Positions 26,433 through 37,032 of a stretch of DNA of 64,000 nt are shown here, piece after piece; within the stretch, counting starts at the first letter, position 1, and the number at the start of each line of letters is the position of its first letter. Source of the stretch: Planctomycetaceae bacterium (GTDB lineage: Bacteria > Planctomycetota > Planctomycetia > Planctomycetales > Planctomycetaceae). The translations under genes were made by a program, and so were the position numbers. The notes below the pieces were generated by a model that was not told the origin of the DNA, made no database searches, and saw only the letters and a program-made list of their open reading frames with translations. The stretch is taken from contig JACKHO010000009.1 in NCBI GenBank assembly GCA_020638955.1, positions 1-64,000 on the forward strand, written 5' to 3'.

Positions 26433-26862
26433 AACACCCTCCACCCGTCTCGGATAGTGTAAGCCACAGTCCCACCCTTCCGCCGTGCCTCCCAGCTTCA
26501 GGCCGCCGTCCGTCTCGTATTCACTGTAACAACTGAAGCATTTGTCGTCCAATACATTATTCGATTCTTATCTGAGATTCTCATGTTGCATGAAAACTTG
26601 GCGTAAATCTGAAATCGTGCACGTTGTGCCCCCATCGACTTACCCTCTTCGGCAGCAAATCTACTGACCGAACCAACCCGCGACCGCAAAACCCTCAAAG
26701 TTGCGAATATCAGGCACCAAGGCTGCTTACCTCCAAGTCGCGTGCTGGCACTCTGGTGAGTCAGAACATTGACTCAACTTAATTGAATAATGGATTCTCA
26801 CCGCCAGTGCCGCTTGCCATTGAAGTGCCGCAAAGTTGCAACGCATGGAACTAAAAACGAAT
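26433..26862. other. Intergenic region without recognised gene
   Basis: 430 bp between the tex 3' end and the DUF1559 start, both on the minus strand. It is AT-richer than its neighbours and should hold the DUF1559 promoter. I see no open frame with coding character, RNA gene or repeat. Confidence 0.5.
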
Positions 26863-29040
26863 TTAGAAGCCAGCGGCTTCGGGAACCATGGTCAGGCTGA
26901 GCCGTCTTCGTTCGCGGTCAATTGAGAGCACCCAGACAGTGACGGGTTCGCCGACCGAGACGATGTCGAAAGGTGAATCGACAAACTGCCGGGACATCTG
27001 ACTGATGTGCACCAGCCCGCTGTCTTTCAGGCCGACGTCAATGAATGCACCAAAGTCGACGACGTTAAGCACCACACCGGAAAGCTGCATTCCTTCGCTC
27101 AGTTCATCGAGTGAGAGGACCTGCGACCGAAATACTGGACCGGGTAAGTCTTCACGGGGATCACGTACCGGTCGTGAAACGGCTGTGAGAATATCCTGAA
27201 TGGTGGAGACGTCAGCTCGCAGACTTTTCGAAAGCTGCGTGGCGTCGAACTGCGAGAGGCGTTCCCGCGAGTTGGACGAAATCCCCTGCGAAAAGTCCTG
27301 CCATGAGACTTCGCACTCCTCGAACAGCGCCTGAGCGACCGGATAGCTCTCGGGATGAATCCAGGTGTTGTCGAGGGGATCAGTCCCGTCAGAAATACGC
27401 AGAAAGCCAGCGGCTTGAGTGAAGGTGGTGGCCCCGAGCCCAGCAACGTTGAGCAAATCCGCCCTTCGGCGGAATTTTCCGTGCTCGGTACGGTAGGACA
27501 CAATTTTGCGTGCCATGGACTGATTCAGACCGGAAACGTAGCTCAGCAGCGCGGCGCTGGCCGAGTTCAGGTCCACGCCGACATTATTCACACACGACTC
27601 GACCACTTCATCGAGCGATTTCTTCAGCGCCTTTTCATCCACGTCGTGTTGGTACATGCCGACGCCCACATGCTGCGGATCAATTTTCACCAGTTCGCTC
27701 AGAGGGTCTTGCAAGCGTCGCCCAATGGAAATTGTTCCGCGTACCGTCGCGTCGAGTTCCGGGAATTCGTCACGTGCCACATCGCTGGCGGAATAAATGC
27801 TGGCTCCTGCTTCATTCACAATAATGTAGCGGCAGTCGAGTTTGTGTTCGTCGAGTGTTTGAGAAACGAGTTGCTCCGCTTCACGGCAGCCCGTGCCGTT
27901 GCCAATGGCCACGACGCGACAATGGTACTTCGTGATGAGGTCCGCCAGCTTCCGTCGCATGGCGGCAATCTTGTCGTCAGTTCCCGTCAAATAGATGACA
28001 TTCGAATCGAGCACCTGGCCCTGCTCATCGAGAACCACCAGCTTGCACCCGGTGCGGAAGCCGGGATCGACAGCCAGCAAGCGCGTATTGTGCAGCGGCG
28101 GTTGCAGCAGCAGGCTGCGCAGATTTTTGCTGAATGTTTGAATGGCATGTTGTGAGGCGGTGTCGGTTAAGTCACGTCGCACTTCCCGCTCAACCGACGG
28201 GTTAACGAGCCGCCCGAGGGCATCATTCACGGCCCTCCCCATGAGTTCGGAGGCACGGTGCTGATCGAGTCGTAGAAATCGTTCGCAGCGTTCCTCAGCC
28301 CGTTCGAAATCCCAGACGACTTTAACTCGCAGTGCCTTTTCCTTTTCGCCGCGGTTCATCGCCAAAATGCGGTGTGGAGGAATCCGACTGATGCGTTGCG
28401 AGAATCCATCGTAGTCACGGTACGTCGCACTCTCTTCGCTCTTGGAAATGACTTTGGCTTCAAGCGAACCCGACCGCTGACACACTTCCCGCACAATGTC
28501 GCGGATAACAACCGACTCCGCCACCCTTTCCGCGAGAATGTCAACCACTCCCGACTCGACGAGGTCGACCGAAGTCAGCTCTTCATGAGTCCCCACGCGC
28601 TTGTTCAGTTCCGCCGCCAGCTGGCCTCCCGACAACCGTCCGTCCCACACGGAATTGGCGAGCGACTCCAGGCCCCGCTCGCGTGCGGAATCGGCCCGGG
28701 AGCGTCGCCGCTGCTTGTACGGCAGGTACAGGTCTTCGAGTCGCTTGAGCGAATCAGCCTGTTCAATTTCCTTTCGCAGGGCCGCGTTCAGTTTTCCCTG
28801 CTTCTCGATAGCTGCCAGAATTGTCTCGGCACGTTGCACCACCTGACGCGCCACGTCGATGGCATCGCGAATGGTGCGAATTTGTTCTTCGTCGAGCCCG
28901 CCCGTTTTTTCTTTCCGGTAACGCGTAATGAACGGCACTGTGTTTCCTTCATCGAGAAGCGAAACGACAGCATCGACCTGGGCTTCGGAAATGCCCAGCC
29001 CGGTCGCAATTTTCTGACGTGCCAGTTCAATTTGATTCAT
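26863..29040 (-). CDS. tex: Tex/YhgF-type RNA-binding transcription accessory protein
   Basis: A 725-residue protein of normal family length. The Tex N-terminal helical domain (GISEAQVDAVVSLLDEGNTVPFITRYRKEKTGGLDEEQIR) is followed by the RNase-H-like YqgF domain (LLAVDPGFRTGCKLVVLDEQG), a helix-hairpin-helix region (VNNVGVDLNSASAALLSYVSGLNQSMARKIVSYR), and a C-terminal S1 RNA-binding domain (LSGVVLNVVDFGAFIDVGLKDSGLVHISQMS). Tex binds RNA and influences transcription and stress tolerance in other bacteria. Its ATG is at 29040; no co-directional gene lies close upstream, so it is probably monocistronic. Confidence 0.95.
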   Translation of the reverse strand: MNQIELARQKIATGLGISEAQVDAVVSLLDEGNTVPFITRYRKEKTGGLDEEQIRTIRDAIDVARQVVQRAETILAAIEKQGKLNAALRKEIEQADSLKRLEDLYLPYKQRRRSRADSARERGLESLANSVWDGRLSGGQLAAELNKRVGTHEELTSVDLVESGVVDILAERVAESVVIRDIVREVCQRSGSLEAKVISKSEESATYRDYDGFSQRISRIPPHRILAMNRGEKEKALRVKVVWDFERAEERCERFLRLDQHRASELMGRAVNDALGRLVNPSVEREVRRDLTDTASQHAIQTFSKNLRSLLLQPPLHNTRLLAVDPGFRTGCKLVVLDEQGQVLDSNVIYLTGTDDKIAAMRRKLADLITKYHCRVVAIGNGTGCREAEQLVSQTLDEHKLDCRYIIVNEAGASIYSASDVARDEFPELDATVRGTISIGRRLQDPLSELVKIDPQHVGVGMYQHDVDEKALKKSLDEVVESCVNNVGVDLNSASAALLSYVSGLNQSMARKIVSYRTEHGKFRRRADLLNVAGLGATTFTQAAGFLRISDGTDPLDNTWIHPESYPVAQALFEECEVSWQDFSQGISSNSRERLSQFDATQLSKSLRADVSTIQDILTAVSRPVRDPREDLPGPVFRSQVLSLDELSEGMQLSGVVLNVVDFGAFIDVGLKDSGLVHISQMSRQFVDSPFDIVSVGEPVTVWVLSIDRERRRLSLTMVPEAAGF

Positions 29041-29204
29041 GCAGTGCGCATACCATCAACAAATGAATTCACAACATGCGTGCCATCGTATCGACTGGAG
29101 GCTGGCGAAGGAATTGCAGAGTGGGTGTAGAATTGATCAAACGGAATTTGATTTTGCTGCATGATTAGTACACTCATGCAGGCAGGCAGATTGGAGCGAG
29201 AGTA

Positions 29205-31106
29205 ATGTGTCGAGAACAAATCAACATCGTCGTTTTGTTTCTCGCAACTACAACTGCCAGGCTCGTTGCGCAAGACATCGGAGAACCCGAGTACGAAGGG
29301 CGGCGATTGTCGAGTTGGGTGGCCGAACTATCTGACGGCCGGCATGACCATTTCTCCTACTATTGGTCCGACCAGCCGGATGAGGCGTTCGAAGCGTTCA
29401 ACAATATGGGCTCGCTGGCCGTACCCGCACTTAACAACGCTTTGAAGGACGAATCTGCCGTCGTCCGAAGAAACGCCGCCGAGGGGTTGCGGCAAATTGG
29501 TCCTGAAGCTCGCGACGCGACACCCGCTTTGATTATCGCGCTCGACGATCCAGACCTGCAGGTTCGCCTCCACGCCGTTTATGCACTTGGGGCGATTGGT
29601 GTTGAAGCCACAAACGCAATTCCAAGACTTGCGGAAATACTGGACGACACCGAGGAGCATACCGTGGCTCCCCACGGATTCTGGCGAATGAGTGACCGAG
29701 CCCGCGATGCACTGGTCAGCATTGGTCCAGAAGCCATACCCGCATTTCAAAGTCGCTGTGACGACAAAGACGACATCGTAAAACTCGTTTCAATCGAAGC
29801 GCTTTGCGAACTGGATGGAGACAATGGGCAAATTGTCGCGATGTTGATTGAAGATTTGGAGGACAAAGCACCTATAGTCCGCGCAGTGGCAGCCCAGCGA
29901 CTGGGCAACCTTGGGCCAAACGCGAAACAGGCATTGCGTCACCTTGCGCGACATTTGGATGACAAAGGAGAGTACACTGTAGGGACATGGTATTCATCGC
30001 ATGTTGGTTTTGACGTGCTGAACGCGATTCAATCGATTGGCCCAGCCAAGGGACAAATCCCGGAACTTATTCAATGCATGCAGGCTACTATCCATCCGGT
30101 GGCAGATGGTAGATCGTTCCATGTGAGGCGGGCGGCGGTCGAGATGCTGGGAGATCTTGGACAGGAGGCCGCTCTGGCAATTCCCGTTCTGAAGGAGGCA
30201 CTCAACGACGATGAACTGCGAGTGGTTGCAGCTGCTTCATTACTGCGCATCGATCCCGGTGATGAACAGGCCAGGAGTATTCTTCTCAACGGTGCTCAGT
30301 CCGAGGAGCCGGGGGACTGCTTCGTCACGTTGACGACAATCAGTCATTTGAATTGGGCTGACGAGGAATGCGTCGCCCTGTTGCGGAGTGCATTGAAGAA
30401 GGATGAGGTCGAACAGCATGACGCTGACATAACACGCCTGATTGCAGCCTGCATTCTGCTGCGAATTCAAGAAACCTCGGAAGAGGCCCTCAAAGTATTC
30501 CGGGAATGCATTGACACTGAAAATGACACGTTATGGCTCTACGAAGAAGTTCAAGATGAAAGTTGGCAGGAAGTGCTTAAGACGATTCATGAAGTCCGAC
30601 CTGCTGCGAAAGCTTTTATTCCGATAATCGCCACACGACTTGAGTGGGGATTTGCAGAGCCGAGAGAGCTCGCCGCAATTACCGCCATGGGACCTTATGC
30701 CGCCGATTTGGTGCTTGATTTACGTGAACGACTCAAAGATGAAACGCACGTCGAAAAAAGAGTTGTTGCGGTTATGGCGCTTGGTTGTGTGGGAAATCAC
30801 TTCCGTGGGATTTTTCCACAACTTATCAACGCAACGAGCGACCCACGGGTCGCCGTGCGAGTCGCGGCAGTGGAAGCGTTGGGAAAGACTGAAACTTCCG
30901 ACGAATTTGTCATCAAGAGCCTCAACGCGGCACTGCATGACGACTATGCAATCGTGCGACTCCATGCAGCACGAGCTCTAGGAAGTCTGGGACCGCACGC
31001 CGCTACTGCGGTTTCCGAACTTGAAGCAGCCTCCCATGACGCTTCCCTCGCCGTTCGACTGGAAGCGGCCACCTCAATCGACCGAATTCGTGCAAGCGAC
31101 GAGTAA
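29205..31106 (+). CDS. Secreted HEAT-repeat (PBS-lyase-like) protein
   Basis: A 633-residue protein starting at the ATG at 29205 with GGAG upstream. A short signal sequence is likely (INIVVLFLATTTARLVAQ). The rest is a stack of ~35-residue HEAT-type helical repeats, e.g. AVPALNNALKDESAVVRRNAAEGLRQIGPEA, PALIIALDDPDLQVRLHAVYALGAIG and the C-terminal VIKSLNAALHDDYAIVRLHAARALGSLGPHA. Such alpha-solenoids bind proteins or regulate assemblies; no catalytic motif is visible. Planctomycetes have many exported examples. Confidence 0.8.
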   Translation: MCREQINIVVLFLATTTARLVAQDIGEPEYEGRRLSSWVAELSDGRHDHFSYYWSDQPDEAFEAFNNMGSLAVPALNNALKDESAVVRRNAAEGLRQIGPEARDATPALIIALDDPDLQVRLHAVYALGAIGVEATNAIPRLAEILDDTEEHTVAPHGFWRMSDRARDALVSIGPEAIPAFQSRCDDKDDIVKLVSIEALCELDGDNGQIVAMLIEDLEDKAPIVRAVAAQRLGNLGPNAKQALRHLARHLDDKGEYTVGTWYSSHVGFDVLNAIQSIGPAKGQIPELIQCMQATIHPVADGRSFHVRRAAVEMLGDLGQEAALAIPVLKEALNDDELRVVAAASLLRIDPGDEQARSILLNGAQSEEPGDCFVTLTTISHLNWADEECVALLRSALKKDEVEQHDADITRLIAACILLRIQETSEEALKVFRECIDTENDTLWLYEEVQDESWQEVLKTIHEVRPAAKAFIPIIATRLEWGFAEPRELAAITAMGPYAADLVLDLRERLKDETHVEKRVVAVMALGCVGNHFRGIFPQLINATSDPRVAVRVAAVEALGKTETSDEFVIKSLNAALHDDYAIVRLHAARALGSLGPHAATAVSELEAASHDASLAVRLEAATSIDRIRASDE

Positions 31107-31268
31107 TTCGGACGATTCTTTTCAGATACGAAGCCGACTCACAACGCCATGTCATTGAGCGCTCCATTCGTTCTCGAGCAATCGAGAGTTCAGAACAACT
31201 CGCCAACCAACGGGCACCAGTTGCCTCATAGTGAAGGCGACACCTCGAAATTCGAAGCGTGTCCGTCG

Positions 31269-33953
31269 TTAGTCTTCCGTGGTGTCCTTCTTTGCGGTTT
31301 TCTTTTTGGTGGCCTTTTTCTTGGTCGCCTTCTTTTTCGTTGTCTTCTTGGCGGCCTTTTTCGTCGTGGACTTCTTTGCTGCTTTCTTCTTTACGCCCAT
31401 TTTGGCGGCGCGTTCATTCAGCCATTTGACGGCGTCTTCCATTGAGACCGTTTCTGGAGTGAAATCTTTCGGGACGGTGGCATTGACCTTTTCATGTTTG
31501 ACATAGGGGCCGTATTTGCCGTCGAAAATGGCGACCATTCCGCCTTCAGTCGGATGCTCTCCCAACTCACGCAGCGGCGTGAGAACAGGCCGTCCTTTAG
31601 CCTGTGCCAGCAGTTCGACCGCCCGATCGAGAGTTACGGTGAGGACGTCATCTTCCTTGCCGAGAGACTTGTATTTGCCAGCGTGCTGCACGTACGGACC
31701 AAAGCGACCAATCCCGGCGTTAACGACTCGATTGTCGGCGGGGTGATGTCCCACGCGTCTGGGAAGTTCCAACAGTTTCAACGCCAAATCAAGCGACAAA
31801 TCGAGCGGGTCGACGTTCTTGGGAATCGAAACGCGTTTCGGTTTGGGGTTCTCCTCCGTGACTTCGCCAACCTGAAGGTACGGGCCAAACGGGCCAACTT
31901 TCACGTAAATTGGCTCGCCAGCTTCGGGGTGCATGCCCAGCGGTCGTGGGCCTTCCTTTTTGAGTCGAATGAGTTTCTCGGCGACTTCGTTGGTAAGGTC
32001 GGCAGGGGAAACTTCGTCAGGCAAAGAGGCGGTAACCGGTTCTGCTTCACCTTCGGTCTTTTCGAGGAACGGACCATATTTCCCGACGCGAACCACCGAT
32101 GTCAGCCCTTCCAAATGCAGGCTGCACGCGCTGCGCGGGTCGATGGTTTCTTCCTTCGCTTTGACCTGTTGGTCGAGTCCTTCTTGACCGGAATAGAACT
32201 GCTGCAAGTACGGCAGCCGCTCAGAGGTTCCGTTGGAAATGTCGTCGAGAGACTGTTCCATTTGGGCGGTGAAGCCTGTGTCGACGAGATTCGGGAAGTA
32301 ATCTTCCAGCAGTCGCGTGACGGCCATGGCCGTGAACGTGGGGACCAGTTGGTTGTTCTGCTTCCGCACATAGCCCCGGTTTTCACCCTGAATGGTGCCG
32401 ATGATACTGGCGTATGTACTCGGACGCCCCACGCCTTCCTGCTCCAGCTTGCGGATCAGTGTTGCTTCCGTGTAGCGGGCTGGTGGCTTTGTCTCGTGGC
32501 CGAGCGGTTCCAGAGTTTGGCAATTGAGATTTTCGTTCTCAGCCATTTCCGGCAATGCGGCATCTTCTTCTTCATGGACCGCTTCAGGATCATCGGCCCC
32601 TTCGACGTACGCACGGAAATAACCGGGGAATTCAACTGTCCGGCCAGTTGCACGAAATTCGGCGTCACCGGCTTCGATGCTTACGGTGTCGAACCGGAGT
32701 CGTGCATCGGACATTTGCGAGGCGACGGTGCGTTTCCAAATCATATCGTACAGTTTTGCATCGCGGCCTGAGACATCAATGTCGCCGACTGGCTTCATTT
32801 CCGTGCCGGCAGGTCGAATTGCTTCGTGGGCCTCCTGCGCATTCTTCTGCTTGTTGGCATAAACACGAGGCGCATCTGGGAGATAGGCGTCGCCAAAGTC
32901 ACTTTTGATACGGCCACGTGCTGCCTGAATGGCTTCCTGCGAGAGCGACACACTATCGGTACGCATGTAAGTAATGTGACCATCCTGATACAGCCGCTGG
33001 GCAGAGGCCATTGTCTCGCGGGCGGACATTCCCAGTTTGCGGTTCGCTTCCTGCTGCAGTGTACTCGTCATGAACGGCGCCGGCGGCTTGCGCATTTGCT
33101 GACGCTCTTCAATGGACGTGACTTTCCAGTCGCCCTGTTCGAGGCGGACCTTGAGCTGCAACGTCTCTTCTTCACCCAGCAGACGGACATCGGCACCGTC
33201 CTTGATTTTCCCGGTGTGCTCGTCGAAGTCCTTTCCGGTCGCAATCCTACGACCTTCGAGAGTGGTGAGCATCGCGGAAAATTCTTTTCCGGCCTTCGTT
33301 TTGAGATTGGCCTTCAAATCCCAAAACGTACCGCTCTTGAACGCGAGCCGTTCCAGTTCCCGCTGCACGAGAATTCGGACGGCGACACTTTGAACGCGTC
33401 CCGCCGACAGGCGCGGTCGGATCTTCTTCCAGAGCAGTGGCGAGAGGGTGTATCCGTAGAGACGGTCGAGTACCCGGCGCGTTTCCTGCGCTTCGACAAG
33501 GTGCATGTCGATGTGACGCGTATTGTTCAAGGCGTCCAGAATGGCCTTCTTGGTGATTTCCGAAAACACCATGCGTCGTACGGGGACTTTCGGTTCCAGC
33601 AGCTCAACGAGGTGCCAGCCAATGCTCTCTCCTTCGCGGTCTTCGTCCGTCGCGATGATGAGCTCTTCGGCATCTTTCAGGAGTTTTTTCAGCTCGGTAA
33701 CGGTCTTCTTCTTGTCGGGAGAGACCACGTACAAAGGTGCAAAACCCTGGTCGACGTTGACGCCTAGATTGCTCCAGGGCTCCTTTTTGAATTCCTTCGG
33801 GATATCGGCAGCCTTCTCGGGGAGGTCGCGCACGTGGCCCACGCTGGCGCGCACTTCATAGCTGCCTCCGAGAAATTCAGCGATTTTTTTGGCTTTGGCA
33901 GGGGACTCGACAATGACGAGCCCTTTTTTTCGCTGCTTTGTTGTTTCGGCCAT
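31269..33953 (-). CDS. topA: DNA topoisomerase I with lysine-rich tail
   Basis: An 894-residue type IA topoisomerase that relaxes negative supercoils. The TOPRIM domain has KKGLVIVESPAKAKKI at the start and ATDEDREGESIGWHLVELL for metal binding. The catalytic Tyr is residue 329, in GHITYMRTDSVSLS. After the core come several C-terminal repeats with the pattern KYGPFLEKTEG, GPFGPYLQVG, RFGPYVQHAGKY and DGKYGPYVKHEKV, as in actinobacterial and planctomycete TopA, instead of zinc ribbons. The last ~40 residues are almost all Lys/Ala/Thr, a histone-H1-like tail likely aiding DNA binding. It is intact. Confidence 0.97.
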   Translation of the reverse strand: MAETTKQRKKGLVIVESPAKAKKIAEFLGGSYEVRASVGHVRDLPEKAADIPKEFKKEPWSNLGVNVDQGFAPLYVVSPDKKKTVTELKKLLKDAEELIIATDEDREGESIGWHLVELLEPKVPVRRMVFSEITKKAILDALNNTRHIDMHLVEAQETRRVLDRLYGYTLSPLLWKKIRPRLSAGRVQSVAVRILVQRELERLAFKSGTFWDLKANLKTKAGKEFSAMLTTLEGRRIATGKDFDEHTGKIKDGADVRLLGEEETLQLKVRLEQGDWKVTSIEERQQMRKPPAPFMTSTLQQEANRKLGMSARETMASAQRLYQDGHITYMRTDSVSLSQEAIQAARGRIKSDFGDAYLPDAPRVYANKQKNAQEAHEAIRPAGTEMKPVGDIDVSGRDAKLYDMIWKRTVASQMSDARLRFDTVSIEAGDAEFRATGRTVEFPGYFRAYVEGADDPEAVHEEEDAALPEMAENENLNCQTLEPLGHETKPPARYTEATLIRKLEQEGVGRPSTYASIIGTIQGENRGYVRKQNNQLVPTFTAMAVTRLLEDYFPNLVDTGFTAQMEQSLDDISNGTSERLPYLQQFYSGQEGLDQQVKAKEETIDPRSACSLHLEGLTSVVRVGKYGPFLEKTEGEAEPVTASLPDEVSPADLTNEVAEKLIRLKKEGPRPLGMHPEAGEPIYVKVGPFGPYLQVGEVTEENPKPKRVSIPKNVDPLDLSLDLALKLLELPRRVGHHPADNRVVNAGIGRFGPYVQHAGKYKSLGKEDDVLTVTLDRAVELLAQAKGRPVLTPLRELGEHPTEGGMVAIFDGKYGPYVKHEKVNATVPKDFTPETVSMEDAVKWLNERAAKMGVKKKAAKKSTTKKAAKKTTKKKATKKKATKKKTAKKDTTED

Positions 33954-34352
33954 GACAGCTCTAATCGTGATGATTCAAAGGCCAACGGATTTGCCTTGCC
34001 GAACCTCTCGGTCAACGCAACCGCATGCCACATTTTAAGTTGATGGAATTCTCTGGACGTCAGGCTGGGCTTGTGCCCTGCACCCGGCTGACTACAATGC
34101 CGGGATTCAATTGGGACCTTCGCAACAGCGACGAGCCCGCTGAATTACGGAATCTTGGAAGCAATTGTCAAGGGACTTGCTTCGACAGGGATGTCCCGAG
34201 GGAGTGAATTCACCTCACTGCGGGGCTCGCATCTCTTCCGTAATTTGCCGGGATTCCCAAGAATATCGTCCCCCAGGAATTAAGACACCAATTTCGTCTC
34301 CGGCGATTGCCAGGACGAAATTGGACTGAGATCAGTATCAAAAGGTTTACGG
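33954..34352. other. Divergent intergenic region between topA and SurA/PpiD-like gene
   Basis: About 400 bp with no coding-like frame. It must carry the topA promoter (minus) and that of the plus-strand gene. I see no convincing consensus promoter, RNA gene or repeat. Confidence 0.5.
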
Positions 34353-36974
34353 ATGAGCTCTCCCTTTGCTCTGTTTCGGAAGTACCAGCGCGTTGCCATG
34401 GTCATCATCACCGGGATGGCGATGATTTCATTTGTGGCGTTGGGAATGGTAAACAGCCCCCAGGAAATTCCTGGTCCACTCATGGCAGTGTTCCTGGCTA
34501 TGGTGGTTGGATGCGGCATGTGGGTCGCTGGCCTGAACAATGAGAAGTCGGCCGAGTGGGGGGTGATGGGAGCCATCCTTGGAGCGCTGCTAGGGCTCTA
34601 CTTCTCCATGCGAATGCAGACCGCGCCGGTTGCTCAACTTTCGAAAGGCGGCAACATTTCGCAAAAGCAATACGAGGAAATGGCCATGCAGCGAAATACG
34701 GCCAATCAGTTCATGTTCGATGCCATGAATCGCACAGAGGCCGGTCAATTTCCAGGATTCTCGTTGCTGCGAGATGGAGACAATCGTCGCGATTTGATTT
34801 TCTGCGAAATCCTCAACCGCGAGGCCGACCGTCTGAAAATCGCGGTGCCAGACAAAGCCGTCATGGCGTATTTGAAAGAAGTCACAGACAAGAAGCTGAC
34901 CTACGACGTCTTCGAGAAAATTCGCCAAGACATGCATAGTTCGGACGGATTAATTCTCGACGCCCTGCGTCGCGAAATCCGAGCCCAGCAGGCCCTTCGA
35001 CTGCTGTATCCCGGCCAAATGCTGTACGGCACGAGCGGCAGCATCATCAGCCCCGAGATGCGTTACGAATACTTCAAGAAAATGAATGTCCGCCAGTCAG
35101 CTGAGTTGGTGGCCCTGCCGGTCAGTGAGTTTGAAGACGGACTGCCAGAACCATCCGATGCCGAACTGGATGAACTTTTCCAAGCCAATCGCGCCAATTT
35201 CCCGAACGCTGAAGAGAACGGCCAACCGGCGGAGGGGCGTCCAGGCTTTCGTCAGCCCACTCGCATGCGACTGGCATACGTAGAAGCATCCATTCCAGAC
35301 TTCGAAGGACTGGTTGATGAAGTAACGGACGAAGAAATCCAGCAGCAATACCAAGAGAATTACAAGAAGCCCCTGCCTCCAAGCATGCAGCCCGGAGCGG
35401 ACGGCGGCCCCGTTTTGCCACCGCCCCCGTCATCGGAGCCAGCAGACGGCGACTCGCCTCCTCCACCTCCGAAACCAGAATCAACCGCTCCGGCTACCGA
35501 AGGAACAACTGAAGGTAACGCAGCGGAAAAAACGCCCGCCGCTGAGACAACACCGCCAACTGAAACACCAGAAAGCGAACCAGCCAAGGAAGAATCCGAA
35601 ACACCAGCGGAGTCGACAGAAGAAGGCGAAAAGACCTCTTCTCTTCCTCCGAGTGACCTGTCACTCGTTGCCTTCTTCGATGATCAGCCAGCCACTGAAG
35701 AGAAAGCCGAGGCAGCACCCGCCGCTGAAGAACCAGCGACCAAGACAGAAGAACCTGCTGGTGGAGAGCCCAAGACCGAAGACGCCCCCGAGGCCAAAAC
35801 AGACGAAGCCGCGAAGCCTGAAGAGAAGGAAGGGGATGCTCCAACTGAACCTGCCAAGGAAGAAGGAACTGCAGAAATCGCTCCTCCGCCCACCAGTGCC
35901 GTGCGTCCACTCGATGATGAACTGAAAGAAGAAATTCGAGCCGACATCATTCGTGAGCGTGCGGCAGCTAAGTCACGAGAAACGGTCCAGGCGGCACGCA
36001 CGCACATCGAAGATTTGTGCCGCCGTCATCGGGTTACCGATCCTGATGACGAAGAGCATTTAACCGCCGAAGAGCTTTCAGCCGCCATTGCAAAATACGC
36101 GGACGAACATCACCTCATCTATGTGGAAACGCCATTCCTGTCACCACAGGAGTTGATTAGCTCGGAAGACTACCCGGTTGGCATGGCCTTCTCGATGGAA
36201 AATCAGTTCCAGGCTGTGGCCCAGGTGATCGCCCGATCATTCCCCGATGAGCTCTACCGCGCTTTTGGTGCACAGGACTTCCGGTCAGGAAGCGAGTACA
36301 TCATCTGGAAACTGGATCACAGGGAAAGCGGTATTCCAGAATCGTTGGAAGACGACCTTGTGCGTGACCAGGTCGTCAAGGCCTGGAAGCGATTGCAGGC
36401 ACTCCCCAAGGCAGAGGCACGCGGTGAAGAACTGGCCAAGAAAATTGAAGGACTTGGCGAAGGTGTTGACTTGGCAATGGTATTCGCCGAAGAAACCGTT
36501 ACTGGCGAGAAGGGGGCTTTGTATCTGACCGTTAAAGAAACGGGCAGCTTCAGTTGGCTGCAACGTCCACAAGCTCCGCAGCTTGGGATGCAACAACGTC
36601 AACCGGTTCGCCCGTCAACCGTAAACGGAGCGGAAGACGCTGGCGAACGCTTCATGGAAGCCGTCTGCAATGAAATGAAAGTTGGCGACGTCCGCGTTGT
36701 CCCCAACAGCGACGGCACAAAACTCTATGTCGTGCGAATTATCAGTCGCGTTCCCGAACAAAACGAAGACGGTGAGTCATTCCTGCGAAAGCAGTTCCTG
36801 GCCACTGGAAACATTCCTGAATACCTGCAGCTCGGCCAGGCCGACCTGGTGCAGTTGGAAGACGTGCCGCAGCAGTGGGTCGAAGAAATTTGGGATCGTT
36901 ACGACGTCCTGATGGCTCAGCCAGAAGCGGCCGATGCCGAGGAAACCGACGACGACACGGCAGATGCCAGTTAA
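34353..36974 (+). CDS. Membrane-anchored SurA/PpiD-like protein with acidic Pro-rich insert
   Basis: An 873-residue protein; the ATG has AAAGG at 7 nt. Three N-terminal membrane segments (VAMVIITGMAMISFVALGMV, LMAVFLAMVVGCGMWVAGL, GVMGAILGALLGLYFSM) anchor it. Residues ~100-230 (ILNREADRLKIAVPDKAVMAYLKEV and EIRAQQALRLLYPGQM) resemble the SurA/PpiD N-terminal chaperone domain. Residues ~340-520 are a low-complexity Pro/Glu/Ala/Thr stretch. The C-terminal part (NEMKVGDVRVVPNSDGTKLYVVRII) is compatible with a degenerate parvulin-like or SurA-C fold, but I see no clear PPIase active-site pattern. A periplasmic folding factor is the best guess. Confidence 0.55.
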   Translation: MSSPFALFRKYQRVAMVIITGMAMISFVALGMVNSPQEIPGPLMAVFLAMVVGCGMWVAGLNNEKSAEWGVMGAILGALLGLYFSMRMQTAPVAQLSKGGNISQKQYEEMAMQRNTANQFMFDAMNRTEAGQFPGFSLLRDGDNRRDLIFCEILNREADRLKIAVPDKAVMAYLKEVTDKKLTYDVFEKIRQDMHSSDGLILDALRREIRAQQALRLLYPGQMLYGTSGSIISPEMRYEYFKKMNVRQSAELVALPVSEFEDGLPEPSDAELDELFQANRANFPNAEENGQPAEGRPGFRQPTRMRLAYVEASIPDFEGLVDEVTDEEIQQQYQENYKKPLPPSMQPGADGGPVLPPPPSSEPADGDSPPPPPKPESTAPATEGTTEGNAAEKTPAAETTPPTETPESEPAKEESETPAESTEEGEKTSSLPPSDLSLVAFFDDQPATEEKAEAAPAAEEPATKTEEPAGGEPKTEDAPEAKTDEAAKPEEKEGDAPTEPAKEEGTAEIAPPPTSAVRPLDDELKEEIRADIIRERAAAKSRETVQAARTHIEDLCRRHRVTDPDDEEHLTAEELSAAIAKYADEHHLIYVETPFLSPQELISSEDYPVGMAFSMENQFQAVAQVIARSFPDELYRAFGAQDFRSGSEYIIWKLDHRESGIPESLEDDLVRDQVVKAWKRLQALPKAEARGEELAKKIEGLGEGVDLAMVFAEETVTGEKGALYLTVKETGSFSWLQRPQAPQLGMQQRQPVRPSTVNGAEDAGERFMEAVCNEMKVGDVRVVPNSDGTKLYVVRIISRVPEQNEDGESFLRKQFLATGNIPEYLQLGQADLVQLEDVPQQWVEEIWDRYDVLMAQPEAADAEETDDDTADAS

Positions 36975-37032
36975 TTGATCGCAGGTCGTCGAATCTCCGT
37001 GAACTCACGGGCGGCAAGCGAGGAACGGCCTT

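Noticed and set aside
27355..28155. 266-codon plus-strand frame opposite tex
   Set aside because: Antisense to a conserved gene, without recognisable features.
31494..32771. 425-codon open frame on the plus strand opposite topA
   Set aside because: It is the complement of a clearly conserved topoisomerase gene; high-GC codon bias produces such antisense frames. No domain is recognisable in it.
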